A stretch of DNA of 64,000 nucleotides from positions 1-64,000 of the forward strand of contig JAWQRO010000061.1 of assembly GCA_033557835.1 (NCBI GenBank), read 5' to 3'. Origin of the DNA: Helochares maculicollis. Taxonomy: Eukaryota; Arthropoda; Insecta; Coleoptera; Hydrophilidae. Positions 22,324 through 35,360 of this stretch are shown piece after piece (the first letter of the stretch is position 1; each line of letters starts with the position of its first letter). Under the pieces are notes generated by a model. That model was given only the letters and a program-made list of their open reading frames with translations. It did no database searches and was not told the origin of the DNA. Made by a program: the position numbers and the translations under genes.

Positions 22324-25300
22324 ATGAAACCATCGTGGTTAATTAAGAAAGACAACGTCTACTATTTGAAATCAGAGTGTGATATTCAATATTCAAGCTC
22401 CGAAGAAGAAAACAATTTACTAGCAGTAGAAGCCAGCTGAATAACAGATATTTATATGGTGAAGAGTCTCTATTTTTGTTTATTTTCAGAATCAAATCAA
22501 ATAACGAAATCAATGAAACTGTGTGTAAAAAAACTTTTTAACAACAATCATAATTTAGCAAGAGCCATGAACATCTATACGATCAACTTCGTGAGTTTTT
22601 TACTGGTTGTAGACATTCTAGGAATCAGTTTGAACATCTTCCTCTTGTAGCTTCATAACATTATCTATACAATGTATATTTTTACAGAAACAGAAATAAA
22701 ACTCACAGAGGAATATTGAAATACAAAAACAAAATTAAAATACGCACGCAACATCCTAGTTATCTTCTTTGTCAAATAAACATCTAAGAAAACATAAGTG
22801 CACTGTAATGGCCAAGGCAAGTCATAAGTTCATATTTTAAAGAAAACGGTGTATTGTAAAATTTTGCTAAATAAAAAGTTTGTTTTTGAGACTTAATTAC
22901 CGCAACTTATATTAAGCAAATTTATTTTGCAAATCCGGCTTCTCTATTTTCTTTAACCTGGGCACATAAATCATATGCTGCAGTTTCTTCATGGATTTGA
23001 CCACCAACGTATTGGAATTTCAATTTTCACAAGCTTACTGAGAACTTCTTCTCTCTAATTTAGGGACAAAGATATTAGCACACTTCCCAGTGGCCAGAAT
23101 CACCTTCAAAAACATTCTTAACTATGAATAGATTATTTGGTCTGATCTGGTCTGGATTAATCTGGATGACTTTTTCGTGAAAATTAGACACCCTATATAA
23201 GAGTAAGATGCTATAAGTAAAGTTGTACAACATAATACGTAGTTAAATATGTACATTCCTTCACTAACGGAAGTTTTATGCCGTCTAGAATGATATATAG
23301 ATTCATTAATGAAATACTATAAGAAAATATATGATTAATTAAGTGCATAATTTCTATCTACCTCTTAAAAGTAAGTGCAAATTTTAATTGCTTTGCAGAA
23401 ATTTATGCAAATATTTACTGAAAACCAATATTATTAACAGATATTTATTTATAAAACTTTCAAATTATCTGCAGGTTGACTTAACCGCCTTCCATTCTCA
23501 TCTCCACAATTTCAGTATTTTTTTTTCTATTTATTCTACAATCTATTCATAAAGTGGTTAAACATTAATTTAATTAATTCACTGTTCAAAAATTTCCTGT
23601 GAACCTAATCAGCTATCATATTTTATTGCGTAAATTAGTTGCTTATTAGGTTCTAATTTATTAGATAAAAGAACCAGTGAATGCTGGCTTTAAATACAAG
23701 GCTCAGAACACATAAATTAAAATACTAGACTAAATATGCTATTGAAAATCTTTCTGTAATTTTTAGTTTTGGAGTAGAATGAAATAAGGTGTTAATAGAT
23801 GATATCGATGTGTATTGAAACGTAATGTTGATCGAAGACATTTTAAGAATATGAATACAGTCACATTTAGATATATTGCAGTAGCATGAGATTTTTTTAT
23901 CTTTAAGGAGCAATGGTAAAATCAAGGTCACTTTTCCTTAGAATGCTATTTTAAGCAGTATCATAAGAACACCACATTGTTTTCTAGAAAAAATCATGGA
24001 AAAATAAATAGTAGTGACAAATGATATTTTCCAAAAAGAAATTAACGCATTGTTGCCGGTCAGATATATTAAGATTAATTATTATTTATAAAATTCACCG
24101 CAGTATCCGTTTTTATACTACACTACTTGAATAAAATTTAGATAAATCCACGTAGAGCGAAAGCAATTGCGCTTTTAGTTTGTTGGTATTATAAAAGTGT
24201 TCCCGTGTAAAAAATAAATTATTTTGTCAAGAACACTTAAAAAATGGTCTGTAAGAAAAAAATAATGGATGAAATTTATATTAAAACGTAAAGTAATAAC
24301 GGGGAGATTATCATCAGGAAAAATAGTTTACATTGTTTTAATATTTTCGGACGGGTTTATTTTTCATTAACATGTAAGTTTAGCATGAATCTGCGCCCAC
24401 CGCACCGCTCCGGCGCTTTATTACTTTAAATCATATCAACAACTACATCAGAAAATTGTGAATTATTATTTTGTTACACTTACAATTACTCACGGGTTAT
24501 CAGAATTTTTTTACAAGCACCCTAGCATGCAAATCGTTGTGATTACAGCTTATATTTATATATTATTTTTAAAAATGCTCGAGCTGTTGAAAGGAACTTT
24601 GGAATTTATATTTATTAACCGCGTTATTTTTATCATTACTTTCATTTTTAATTTTCGTTACTCAAAGAAATAAAAACTTGCTTGCCTTTCTTTGCAGAAT
24701 TTTTAAATCACTTGCGCTGCTGATATTTTAGGGGATTATTATACAAATTGGCGAATTCTTAACGTTTTGTGTGCCAATTATAGATACACAAAATTTGGAG
24801 CAAATTAATAGAACCAGAATTTTATTCTGTGCTACATAGTTTAAAAGGTCTGGAGCGTCCTCAGTAATGTTCAAAGCAAAGCCAGCGAGCAAGCATTATT
24901 TATCAAGGAATTGCAAACTTCATTGCGATCTACTCGTTGAGTTGAATATGAATCAGTAATTTTTGAATGTATGTTCACATAAGTTGCACGAGTAGGCGCA
25001 TGAGAAGAAGTCGACTTAAAAAAGACAGAGAAATGTCTAGAAAAACGTTATTAAGAACCTACCAACATAATTAACAAAATCACCCAAATAAAAACGCTTC
25101 TAATTATTGCCATAATGGTAGCACGGCAATTAAACAGAAAACCTGAATAAATTAGAGAGAGAGACATAAGAAATTATATATCCACCATGTTTGTATGTGC
25201 ATGTTACGCCGATTTCTGTTCTGTTCATCATTAAATAAGTTTCCAAAAAAAGAATTGCTATACATTTAATTGGTGTAAAGCTACCTTTGAGTTTTAATTG

Positions 25301-26170
25301 CCATTTAATAAAGTAGATTTTAAATTAATATTATAAATGTGTGTGTATGTTCCTTTACAGTCTAGTTCTCTTACATTTTTATAAGTATACCGGTTCACAG
25401 CAAAAGCTTTTTAACAATAATAATTATCGTCGTCGAAAATCTTTCAACCCTTGTACAAATATAATATTAAACACCTGGGTGCTTCAGGTATCTTTTCAAA
25501 GAGAAGCTCTCGTGTTATATTCCGGATTTCTCAACAATTGCACAATAGATATGAGAAAGTGCCGCCTACGTAAACGACACCTTTTTCACGTGACGAATCA
25601 GAAACGCAGGTAGACAGTCTGGGAATAAGTCTAGTAGATATAATAGTGATGAACGAGTACAAATCCACACTTAAAAATGTGTTTAGCTCACTAGAACCCT
25701 ACATTTTGCATGTATCAATCTACTTCCTAGGGTTATGCACCTGCAAAAACAAACATGGAAAAATCGCAATTGACAACATGAGTAGATACCTACAGTAGAA
25801 ATGGGCGCAATGTAGAAATAAACTGAAATCTTTCATACATTGCTTATCTTGCATTACTATAGTTCTAGTACATAGCTAATTACAATAAACATTATTTGTA
25901 ATCATATTGTAATTTAGGAAAACTGATTCGCGTTAAAAGTAAGAAGTTAAAATATACCTTCGCTAGTTCTAACAAATTTTACATTTTTTTAGCAAATATG
26001 CAAATATGTTTTTACTCAACTACTTAGTCTCATATCAAAGAATGGAAACGTCGCTTCCCATATTTACATATCTATTGGAAATATTTTATACCTACAAATG
26101 TTTAATAATTATAAATGTATATAAAATTACCATGGTCAAGTTATTAGTCTCATAGTTACCCCGCTTCAAT
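22324..26170. other. No confident gene
   Basis: It begins with a 38-codon plus-strand frame (22324-22440, MKPSWLIKKDNVYYLKSECD, then an SSSEEE run) that is too short to judge. The remainder has short AT-rich frames only. A small G+C-rich patch at 24392-24418 (GCGCCCACCGCACCGCTCC) is unexplained. Confidence 0.4.
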
Positions 26171-26448
26171 CAGCTTGTGATACGACCGAAAAAGTGAAAA
26201 AATTGCACCTTGAACTATGCCCCATCCATCGTATTCTCCAAATTTGGCCCCCAGCAACTATTTTCTCTTTTCTATACTTATAAAATTGTCTCGCTGGAAA
26301 AAAATATTACTCAAATGAAAAAGTCAAGATGGAAACAAATGCTTACTTTGAAGCCCTCGACGCCCCACACTATCGAACCAGTACCGAAATGTTAGAGGAC
26401 CGTTACAAAAAATGCATTACTCTAGATGGAGGCTATATTGAAGAATAA
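26171..26448 (+). pseudogene. mariner transposase C-terminal relic (first copy)
   Basis: Plus-strand pieces: EKVKKLHLELC, then after a frameshift HPSYSPNLAPSNYFLF (26222-26270), then the tail EALDAPHYRTSTEMLEDRYK and KCITLDGGYIEE ending at the stop 26446-26448. These match the last third of mariner transposase ('HPPYSPDLAPSDY-LF' and '-C-x-x-x-G-x-Y-x-E'). The third catalytic aspartate (PSD) is Asn. The N-terminal two thirds, with the other two aspartates, are absent. No inverted repeat was identified. Confidence 0.75.
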
Positions 26449-26703
26449 AACCCTATTATTTTTTTCAATAAAACGTTCTGTCCGTGTAGTATTTAGTCGT
26501 TTTATTTTGCTGTAATAACTGAATCCCAAATCAAACGGTTTTAGCGCTATCGTATTCACATACCAAAAAGACACACAAACCCTTGTCTAAATATTCAGAG
26601 ACCTAATCTGCCAAAACCTCAAAATCGAATTTTTTCGAGAGTGCAAATTGTACACTTCATAAAATATAGGGGAATGTATTAATTAAAACGTATTTACTTT
26701 AAA

Positions 26704-26928
26704 TTAATTGCCACAACAATTAAAGCTGGCACTGTAACATCGTATTTCATGGTTATTTAATTTATATAATTGAACGAGGAATTCATTTTGAACAACGGTC
26801 CACTCCGTGTGCTCCTTTCTGAAATCTAGCCGTTTTCTTGTTGCGAGCGTTTGCTGGCTCTGACGACGAGACATAAAAACACCCCGTATAGAGGAAACAG
26901 TCCAACTATCAATTAGACATAACAGCAA
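26704..26928 (-). pseudogene. Tc1-like transposase fragment
   Basis: The minus-strand frame includes SRRQSQQTLATRKRLDFRKE followed by HTEWTVVQNEFLVQLYKLN. In Tc1-family transposases the corresponding segment reads '-R-L-x-[FW]-[AC]-R-x-H-x-x-W-[TS]-x-x-[DQ]-W' just before the first catalytic aspartate (SDESRF). Here the block that should contain that Asp is altered (NEFLVQLY), so the residue is lost. It is only a fragment. A stretch at its 3' side (about 26691-26765) recurs at 36292-36350. Confidence 0.45.
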
Positions 26929-27721
26929 TAATTAAAAACGAATTATTTTTATAACAATGTAATTCAGAACCATGTAGAAAATCAAAAACCCTAACAATCT
27001 TTCCGGTGTGTTGAGCAGCTCGTTAAGTGCATAAATATTAGCCAGCCATATTTATACCACAATATTTAAAAACCAACATTTAAATACGAACCGCTTGTAT
27101 CACCACTATTATTACTAGTGCCAATAGTAATGTGTTTTAACTTAATAAGCATTATAACCAGCTTCGCATTTGTTTAAAAATAGTTAATCGTGATTAAAAA
27201 ACGCTCTTAAATCGGAAAAACAACATAATTTACATGAAACATATAACATATAATTTAATTACAATTTAACTAATTATGCAGAACTACTAATGGAGAGATT
27301 TTAAGAAAATGCGACGAGTTAAAAAATCTCGGCAAAAAACTCATTGTAAATTTAAAGTAGAAAGTGCTAACTAGCAGCAAACCGAGCTGACTGCGCCATC
27401 TCTCCAAGAGCGGCCGAACATTTATTTGCGGTCGGGCAACTACAAAGCGTTACTTCCTGCATTTTTCCTTCTGTTCTTACCTAGCGGAAGGATTCTGACT
27501 CTACCCAATCTCAATGTTGTGTGATTTCTTAATTACATAGGTTTAAGGATCGCATTAATGAAAATTTGCAATTTAAATTCGCCTCGGGCATTAAAATTTT
27601 ATGATAAAGCGTGTGCTGTGCCTGCGGATCAAGATGTATAATTTTATGGACGTAACTCCCTATGTATACGATTCAATTAAAATGTAATTATTTGTTTGAA
27701 TGGAACGTGGATTTGTATGCA

Positions 27722-27760
27722 AAGATATTTGCGGCACACATAAAAGTGTGCGCAAATCTT
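27722..27760. repeat. Hairpin with 14-16 paired bases
   Basis: AAGATATTTGCGGCACAC (27722-27739) pairs with GTGTGCGCAAATCTT (27746-27760) across a six-base loop, leaving a two-base and a one-base bulge. Function unknown. It could be a transposon end, a foldback remnant or a structured RNA. Confidence 0.6.
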
Positions 27761-27818
27761 GTGGTTGTTTTTTAATTATTATTTGTTTTCGATGTATATT
27801 AGCTCTAGAACTACTATT

Positions 27819-27842
27819 TTTGGCAAACTATAGTTTGCCAAA
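27819..27842. repeat. Perfect 24-base palindrome
   Basis: The left arm TTTGGCAAACTA (27819-27830) and the right arm TAGTTTGCCAAA (27831-27842) are exact reverse complements with no spacer. A dimeric protein-binding site or a small inverted-repeat relic would both fit. Confidence 0.75.
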
Positions 27843-29351
27843 TAACCACATGGTATTTAATGTTCATCCCCCTAATAAATAATGTTATTAAGCAAATACG
27901 GCGGTTTTATGTGATATGTTTATGCTCTATGGTTTACGAGTAAATTAAATTCTCGATGTAAATGCATGCAAAAATGCATATATAATATTGCTACGATTTT
28001 TAAGGGCTCCTTATTTAATCTAGCACAAAAATGCCGTTTATTTATATCGGTTTTATATACTTACAGGGCTAACTATTAACATTATTTAGACCTATATATC
28101 TATCTATTTAAATTTATTTATATATGTTACGTCAGTTCGACTAATGCTCTACTGACTTCCTCGGTGAAAGAGCTTAACTGAATTCTTCCTGTATTCCTTG
28201 GATCTTTTTATATATAGGTTTTTCCTGATCTTTATGCAGTATAAGCAATGCGATTCCTACGACCCTAAGAATTGTTTCCCGCCACTCTCTGTTGCAGAAG
28301 TACGTTGCGACCGTCCCTAATAACTGAATATACATCAATAATCATGAGATTTTATCACAACGAATTGACAATAATCAACAAGATTTATTTGAGCTAAATC
28401 CGTCAAGACTCACTGCTGCATTGCATTTATGTTCTTCGAAACGCTGGCCATCCACGTTACAATTTATTTATTTTAATTGGAATAAAATGTATTATAAACG
28501 CAAAAGATGTCGTATTAAAACACCACTTAGTTATTCTGTGTGATATAATAAACTTGAATGAAATAATACGCGTATCCTCATACTGAACTTAAAATCAGGA
28601 ATGCATTCGCTTAATATACAAGCTGTTTCAAAATTAAGTTACAAAACTTAAAGGGGTGGTATATATAAGAAATAATAAACGATAGGTTTTTGTGTGCAGT
28701 TTGAAGCATAATTAGTAACCGAGATACTAATTAAATGTACATGTTAAGAGCCGCTGTTAGAATTCCTTATGACGTCGGTCGTACAACAACAGACGAATTT
28801 TATCGGTATTTCAAAGTATCACCTTCATGTTTATGCTTAAAGCATCTGGACTTGTAACTGTCGAAATAATAGTAAAAAACTTTCGTTGAAAAAAAAAGAC
28901 CAGCGGAAAAAGTCAACAGCCCAATATGGCCGGATTGCATTCATTTAAATTTGTTTTTAATACATTATTTACTCTTACGTACGTTAGCTAAATTTTTCTT
29001 TGTGCCTTATTCAAAGAAATGCATATTTACTAATAGGCAAATCATCTGAACTTACTAAGCACGAAACAAGAAAAACCATCATTTTATTGTAAACAAGGTG
29101 ATAAAAATGAAAGCGGTTGCTCATCAAAAAACGTAAAGCGCAAAAAATTTACAACCACAGACGCAAGAGAAGCAATGCATGTGTTATCGATAAAATGAGA
29201 CTGTTGGATCAGTCTGTTGTTGCAATAACATGAATATGTACTATAAATTGTGATAGAAATTGACTGTATTCCACCGTATTTAAGTAGCCATCGAATTTTA
29301 ATGAAAAATAATGTTGACAAGTAAGTTATTATATAAAGCAATATTCTTTCC

Positions 29352-29840
29352 AGGTCACGTTCGATATCCAGTTCAAAAAACAACGCGCTCAAATAAAATT
29401 TTACTTAAATGGTTGCTTATGTTCTTTTTTCTGTCTTTATGTTATTAGGAAAGTTTTGTGGTCGTAAACTAATTTTATTTCGTGATTATGACGGACCTAA
29501 CGCTTTGTTTTGATTGTGATGCCGGTATTTTATAGAGATTATTTATGACGTTAGTTTGCGATGTATGATGTAAGCGTCTTTTTTTTTCGAGGTCACGTTT
29601 TGTTTTAAATGATTCGAAAAAAACGCGGAGCTATAAAATTTGGCTTTAATTATTGTTTGTTCTTTTTCTGTTTCTCTTTGATAAGGACGGTTTTGCGTTC
29701 ATGAAAAAATTTAATCTCGAGGTTTTGAAGGATCTAACCAAGTGTTTGATGGTGAAGGCATTATTTTTATAGCAATAACATTGCCGTTGTGTTTGCAAAA
29801 TATTCTTTAAGCCAGCATGGTTTATCAACATCATTTCAAT
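29352..29840. repeat. Diverged direct repeat, period about 240 bases
   Basis: Two copies start with AGGTCACGTT at 29353 and 29591. Both then contain a run of A, CGC, AAAATTT, a TTGTTCTTTTTTCTG-like stretch, a TTAGGAA/AAGGACGGTTTTG stretch, CG, and ATTTTTATAG. The copies have diverged by substitutions and small gaps. The order of blocks is conserved, so this looks like an old tandem duplication rather than chance. Confidence 0.5.
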
Positions 29841-30159
29841 TATGCCAGGAGTCCCAAATTAGCCAAATTTTCAACATTTTTATTTATACTCGAAAAATAC
29901 CAGGTCGTGGTCACATCTGCGTTCTTAACATGTGAGTTGAGTATTGGAAAGTAATTCTGCAACACCCTGTATAAAGCTACTAACGAATAGGAAGTCTGAT
30001 GTGTTGCTTCGTTGTTTGATATCTAGGAGAGAGACTGAGCATGAAATAATAACTACTATTCACATTAACTGATAGATAGGCGACTTGTTAAGTATAGTAT
30101 GTATCAGTATTTATTGTTACGGAAGCTAAAAGATATATCTGGAAGCTCTAATGCAAAGC

Positions 30160-30420
30160 TCTTGCAAAATAAATAAAAAATACAGTGGAAGAACTTATAT
30201 GGGCAATTCTACTCTATGCTCTCTATTTACCAGATTGGGCTTCGTCAAATTACTGCTTGTACCGATCAATGTAAAGCATTTCAGTAAATACCAATAAATA
30301 AGAAAATGGTCCAAGAAATGGATCCCATAAAAACACAAGTAAGTTTTTCAATGGATAGCACAAATTCCCAAAAAAAGTTTTTACCCATAAAATAAACTAA
30401 AAATGATATAATTCAAGAGA
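30160..30420 (+). pseudogene. mariner transposase relic (around third catalytic residue)
   Basis: The plus strand reads LYLPDWASSNYCLYRSM at about 30217-30270, matching 'PYSPD-APSDYHLFRSM' of mariner. It is followed after a stop and a frame change by HFSKYQ and further pieces resembling '-H-F-x-x-Y-x-x-[IV]-x-x-W-[IL]-x-x-W-I'. The third catalytic aspartate is Asn. No other domain or inverted repeat is readable. Confidence 0.55.
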
Positions 30421-30829
30421 GCAATCTTCGCAACTGCAAATTACCACATTGGTTTCATGAACATAATGCAGAGAAGAAGATTAAGTCGATCAATATTGAA
30501 GGAGATCTTAAACTGCTCTTATAAAAATCAGGATCATAAGAACAAATATAAAAGAACCGACCAGGGTAGAGAGTTAGCATATAAGTAAAGCAAATAATTG
30601 AATACCAAATGAAAGGACATAGAGTATAGTCTGAAGGGAACACAGGCAAGAGTATGGCAATTTGCATAGCATAGAAAGAAAAAATGCCCTGTGAACTTTT
30701 AAAAAAGAAAAGGGATGACTACATCACCAATCAACTACTTATGTATTGTGAAATTAACAAAAGAACGAACTCTTCTTACCTCCATAGTTTAGTTTAAACG
30801 AAAGTGAACCTAACTAGACATATTAGTAT

Positions 30830-31345
30830 GAAGAATTAAGAGCAAGTGAGCTTCCAAAAGAATAGATTGTCAGACCACTATATTCTATGTATGATCTATG
30901 ATTGCAATAAATGAATTTCAGAATGTAGTGTATATATTTAATTGATGGAAGAAATCTATATATCAATTAGACAAGGAGATTAGGCCGTACCCAATCTTAT
31001 TCAAAATGACCATGGACGAAATTCGTGGATAATATTCTAATTTGCAAAAATGAACATCTGCTACACAAAATCGTTACATACGTTATTTAAAGCTAGAGAA
31101 AAAAACTCAAATATTTAACAACGGCAATATATCCAATAAGGTGCTAATTAGCGATAGAATGAGGCTTAATTGAACAAATTATGTCATTTAAATACCTAGT
31201 TGTGGAACTCTCTGGCAACCGTAATTGTTGCTAAGAATTGCAGACATACAAAAGAGTCGTCTCAGAGACGCCATGAGGCGGATAACTACGTATCCATCAA
31301 AAATTGAGCTAAAAACCGTCTAATGTGTTATAAAAGCAATTCTTA
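30830..31345 (+). pseudogene. RTE/LINE reverse transcriptase relic
   Basis: Plus-strand pieces in order: FQKNRLSDHYI (like 'GFRKNRS-x-[TD]-H-I'), ISIRQGD then after a frameshift PILFKMTMDEIRG (like '-RQGD-x-x-SP-x-LF-x-x-x-L-[DE]'), and at about 31183 MSFKYLVVELSGNRN (like 'FKYLG-x-x-[IL]'), followed by QTYKRVVSE. The order and spacing match a LINE RT from the fingers to the end of the palm. The motif C residues are not readable. Highly decayed, and in the opposite orientation to the RTE copy at 631-2012. Confidence 0.5.
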
Positions 31346-34300
31346 TGTAAACCTCGAGCAGATAAAGTAAAACTGCATATACTGCTATAGAAGTAAATAG
31401 CGTGAAATTAATTATAGAGAAAACGCTGAGCCATATATTAGCACGCGGAAAAATAAAATAAAATTGTAATAACCAGAACTTTGTAAATTTTCTAACCAAC
31501 AAACTCAAACATAGAGCAAATGAAATGCAAGCTAATGGTTTATCTAAGTGAACAAAATGCAGATAAAAGCCCAAACAACAGATGCAAAGTACGATTTATT
31601 CATCGTCAAAACATTAATAAAAATAAGCACATTCTGCTCAAAGCAAAAGAAAAATAAGGCGAAAAGTATACAAATTAAATACATTTAGTACTTTGTCAAT
31701 CTCATGTTTAAGGTAACATGTTCGAAATATAGCTCCAATATCAACAAACCTAACGTTTTTCCTCAAACTAAGGAACGATCTTCATGACTATAGAAATTGC
31801 TTAATATATTTTGCATAAATGTATATGAATTGAGAATATGATTTACATACCTTACTTTATTTGGTTTGAACTCACTAACTCTTAATAGTTACTTATACCT
31901 TCTAGCTTAACTTTTCTAACAAAAAATATCTTAAATTAAAAGGCCTGTTGCAACTTTGAGTATATATATTTGATTAAGAAGATATTAAAATAATATGAAG
32001 TATATGTTTCAGTACAATAAGTACTAAAACTAATGGTTTTTAACATAACTTTTACTCGTGTTTAGCTAATACAGCGATAGGATAGCCTTTTTTAAACATT
32101 CTAGTGATTATTATAATATTGCTGAACAATTTCGTATGCATAATTCAGTGTCCACGTACTGTCGAGTCAAATGGACATACTATATTAATAAAATTTAATT
32201 TTGTTTTGAATTTTTCCTTCCTTCAAGCAGCTTGACCATCAGCGTTAACATCAACCCGACCTGTTCACCCAAGTACAAATTATCTGAAAGAGTATTACAT
32301 TGTCCAGGGCTACCGTAGCATCGATGTCTATCCAATATAATTATCCAGCTATTATCTTCGATGGCCAGTAAATTATATTACCGAGCCCACGCACGTATAT
32401 CGGACGCTATAAAGTTGAGGAAGATTGTTCCTTGTCGCTCTCTCTTATAAGGATGAGGCGTAGAGATGTACAGAAGCTCGAGGTGACGCCCCATAGAAGG
32501 CTTTATAATTACATGTATCTGCCCGAAGAGGTGCACTTATTTTTTTTCGTTACTTGCTCGCACTCTAAGCCCTGTCATTTGCATTCCTTAGTGTGTATAC
32601 GAAAAAATACCCGTAAAGATTAAATAAAAAGCATATAGCCTCTACATTTTGGAGTTTTTAACATTATGCCACTTGGTTGTTTAATGCTATGCATTTCATA
32701 AAATAAAATTTTTATACATAATATAAATAAGCGCCATAAACGTGTGTTTTCTGCAGTTAACCAAATTGTGACTAATTTTTTAAATTTTACTTAAGAATTC
32801 GTAAATTTTGTTGGCTTAAGGTTGATGCAACTCATTTGTGTTTCATTTGTAAATCATTAAAGTTGACTATCCTAATCAAGCCTTTCACTTTTTTGAGTTC
32901 TAAAATAATATTTATTGATATACAGTAATCCTTTTGTTTCCCATGCCTAAGAGCTTACTGTGAATCCTAACAAATTGTGTTGTTTTCCTCTCATTTCTCC
33001 TGCCGACAGCCCTTGACCTCTAGTTGCCTGTCATCTACCTTTTAGCCATATTAAAATACAGTGAGTATTTTTATAATATGTATTGATTTCCTTTTCGTGA
33101 TATTTGAACCATTGGAACCGCTGACCTTTGATTTTTCTTATGTTATTTTCTCCTTTAAACTGGTGTTCTACTTCTTTGTTAACTCTTCTTCTTATTGCAT
33201 CATGTTGTCTCTAACATGCAGCCATTACATGGTTCTCAACATTTTTCTCTCTACTATTTTTTAAGTCTTCCCGTTATCTCTTGCTGATTGTTGTGGTCTT
33301 CTTTGCGTTCAGATAACAGGCCTTCCTTTTGATTAATGTGACAAACAAGACTCCAACGAAATAAATGAACTAATACAGTTAAAATTAAAAACAACTGAAC
33401 AAGATGTTTAATGTGGAGAACTGTAGCTCAAAAATCATAGCACTCAATCAATCTTTAAAACACTAAAATCACAAACCAGTTTTACAGCAGTACCACGACG
33501 TGTCTTATTTTTAAGTACTAATTCCCTGGACAGATCGATATATTTACAATCTGTATAAATAATTCTACTTAGAAGCACGAAAGAAGTTTTAATAAGCAAT
33601 TAGTAACGAATTATTTCGCAAAGAGAATGGCTTTTCTAAAACTACTATTTTAAAAATACTATCACAATCTTGAATAAAGGAACCCGGCTTTAAAAGTAGA
33701 GCGACCCTAAAAAGTCGTTCAAGCAAAATTGACTTCACTGTTGAAGATCCAAATGAGACAGTTCATAGATTAACTCACAGATAATTTGGAAGACTTTATA
33801 TAGTTGTAGTAAAAAAGAACAGCAATAGTTTTATCAGAATAAATCAGGAGTATAAGAGTTACAATTTCCATGACCTGACAGTAAACTAAAACTAATGTAC
33901 AAGGAAGCAAATGTGCAGATTGTGCTACAAATTGTCAATTATCTACCCAAATTGCCTAGAGTTGCAGCCTATCAAGATTATAGAAGGCTTTAGTGGATAG
34001 AGAACGTCCCAAAATGTAACAAAACACCAACGCTTAATTTTAAAAGTTATGGAATAAAGTATAACTAATTAGCATGAAACTCAATTAACGCATATCAATT
34101 GTTATATCATTCGAATGAATTTATCGGGGGCAGTCCTTATTATACAAAAAAAGATTCAAGCGTATCCATTAAACAAAGTTGACTCTTAAAAGAGAAGGAA
34201 GCCACTTTTTCTTTCCTATAGACATCCCAATTCGTCATTTCTAAGCTCATTTACCGTAACTGTGAATGATATCGCCTATTAGCGTTCCAATATTGTTCTG

Positions 34301-34820
34301 ATCGGTCATTTTGGCTTTCTAATCGGAAGTTACTTTATTCAATTAAAAGCACAACGATTACCTACTAATTTTTCTGGTGATCTTCTAGACCTCTAAGAGA
34401 TAAGCCTGTTTTTTTACGATTTCCAGGCAAAATTTGTTACAAACTTTCAAAATGCTTTGAAGAGGAAAATGGCAGATATATCACCATGCTGGACATATGA
34501 GCAACGGAGACATATAAATCCTACCCAATTCAGTATCATTAAGTAGAAATAAATTTCCAGGAAGTAAACTAGAAATACAAAAACTCTAGAAAGTCAATTC
34601 AATAGCGAGACAAAATTCAAGCAAAGCAATAGTGAATGACGATGGATGCCTTTTATGTTTTATATATAAGGACATAGCAAGCGCCAATAATAAATTGTCA
34701 ACGAATAAACCAACCTCCACATATAGTTGACTTAAGTTTAAGATTTACATTCAATAGCTAAAGTTGTTTAGTATTTCCGAACGATAATTTTTTACAATTT
34801 TCAAATTAAATTATTTCAAT
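31346..34820. other. No gene seen; one G+C-richer island
   Basis: AT-rich except 32215-32600, which is richer in G+C and has a TATA-like CGCTATAAAG (32408-32417) and a 63-codon plus-strand frame (32432-32623) of no recognised family. It could be a promoter or a UTR, but no exon could be defined. GCGCCATAAACGT at 32731-32743 recurs at 37399-37411. Confidence 0.4.
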
Positions 34821-34824
34821 AATA

Positions 34825-35360
34825 ATGACTCGCCGAGTTAATTTCCGTTTTTATCAATGAAGCATCCTATCAGCGACCAATTTCTTAGTGGTATGTCGAA
34901 TTCAAACGAGGTTGGACTTGTCTTAATGACAATCCAAGATCAGGTCAAGTTGGGTCAGGTTAGACCAGATTGCTGTGAGCAAACTTATCATGGAAGATAG
35001 TTATGTGACATATCATGATAGTGAGCCTCGTTGGGAATTTCAAATGCCGCAATTCCAAATATCTGGCATGAAAAATTGAGTTCAAAAGTTTTATTTATCG
35101 TTGGGTGCCGCATCACTTGATCGAATCTCTAAAAATTTGCACATTGTCGTCAATGGGGATTAATCCGAGATTTGCTTATATGAGCCATAAAAAAAAACGC
35201 GTCGTCTCATTGGGTGTTCCAAAGTGTAGAATAGATATCCATTATCGAAATGTGGCCGAAAAGAAAGTCGCGAAATAGTTCGAAAGAATTCAAACGTGCA
35301 TCAATCATCGCGGAGGGAACTTTCAAAAACGATAAAGTTTTGAAAATCTGGTTGGTCTTC
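34825..35360 (+). pseudogene. mariner transposase N-terminal relic
   Basis: The plus strand carries LSDQFLSWYVEFKRGWTCLN, DNPRSGQVGSG, a KLIMEDSHVTYHDIE-like helix-turn-helix segment in a second frame, then RWVPHHL. Further on, VNGD, stop, SEICLYEP, stop, KK resembles the first catalytic block '-V-T-G-D-E-S-W-I-x-x-Y-x-P-E-x-K'. These parts correspond to the DNA-binding half of mariner up to the first aspartate. Stops and frame changes are many. Its subfamily differs from the element at 15004-16230, because the SGR-P and WVP blocks have different neighbours. Confidence 0.55.

Larger units (their letters stand above)
26929..30150. other. No gene seen; palindromes and a diverged direct repeat
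   Basis: No protein-coding evidence. Two strong short inverted repeats lie at 27722-27760 and 27819-27842, and a diverged direct repeat of about 240 bases lies at 29352-29840 (separate entries). The block 27370-27490 is relatively G+C-rich (GCGCCATCTCTCCAAGAGCG, and the minus-strand donor-like CCGCTAG|GTAAGAAC) but without an identifiable exon. Confidence 0.4.
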
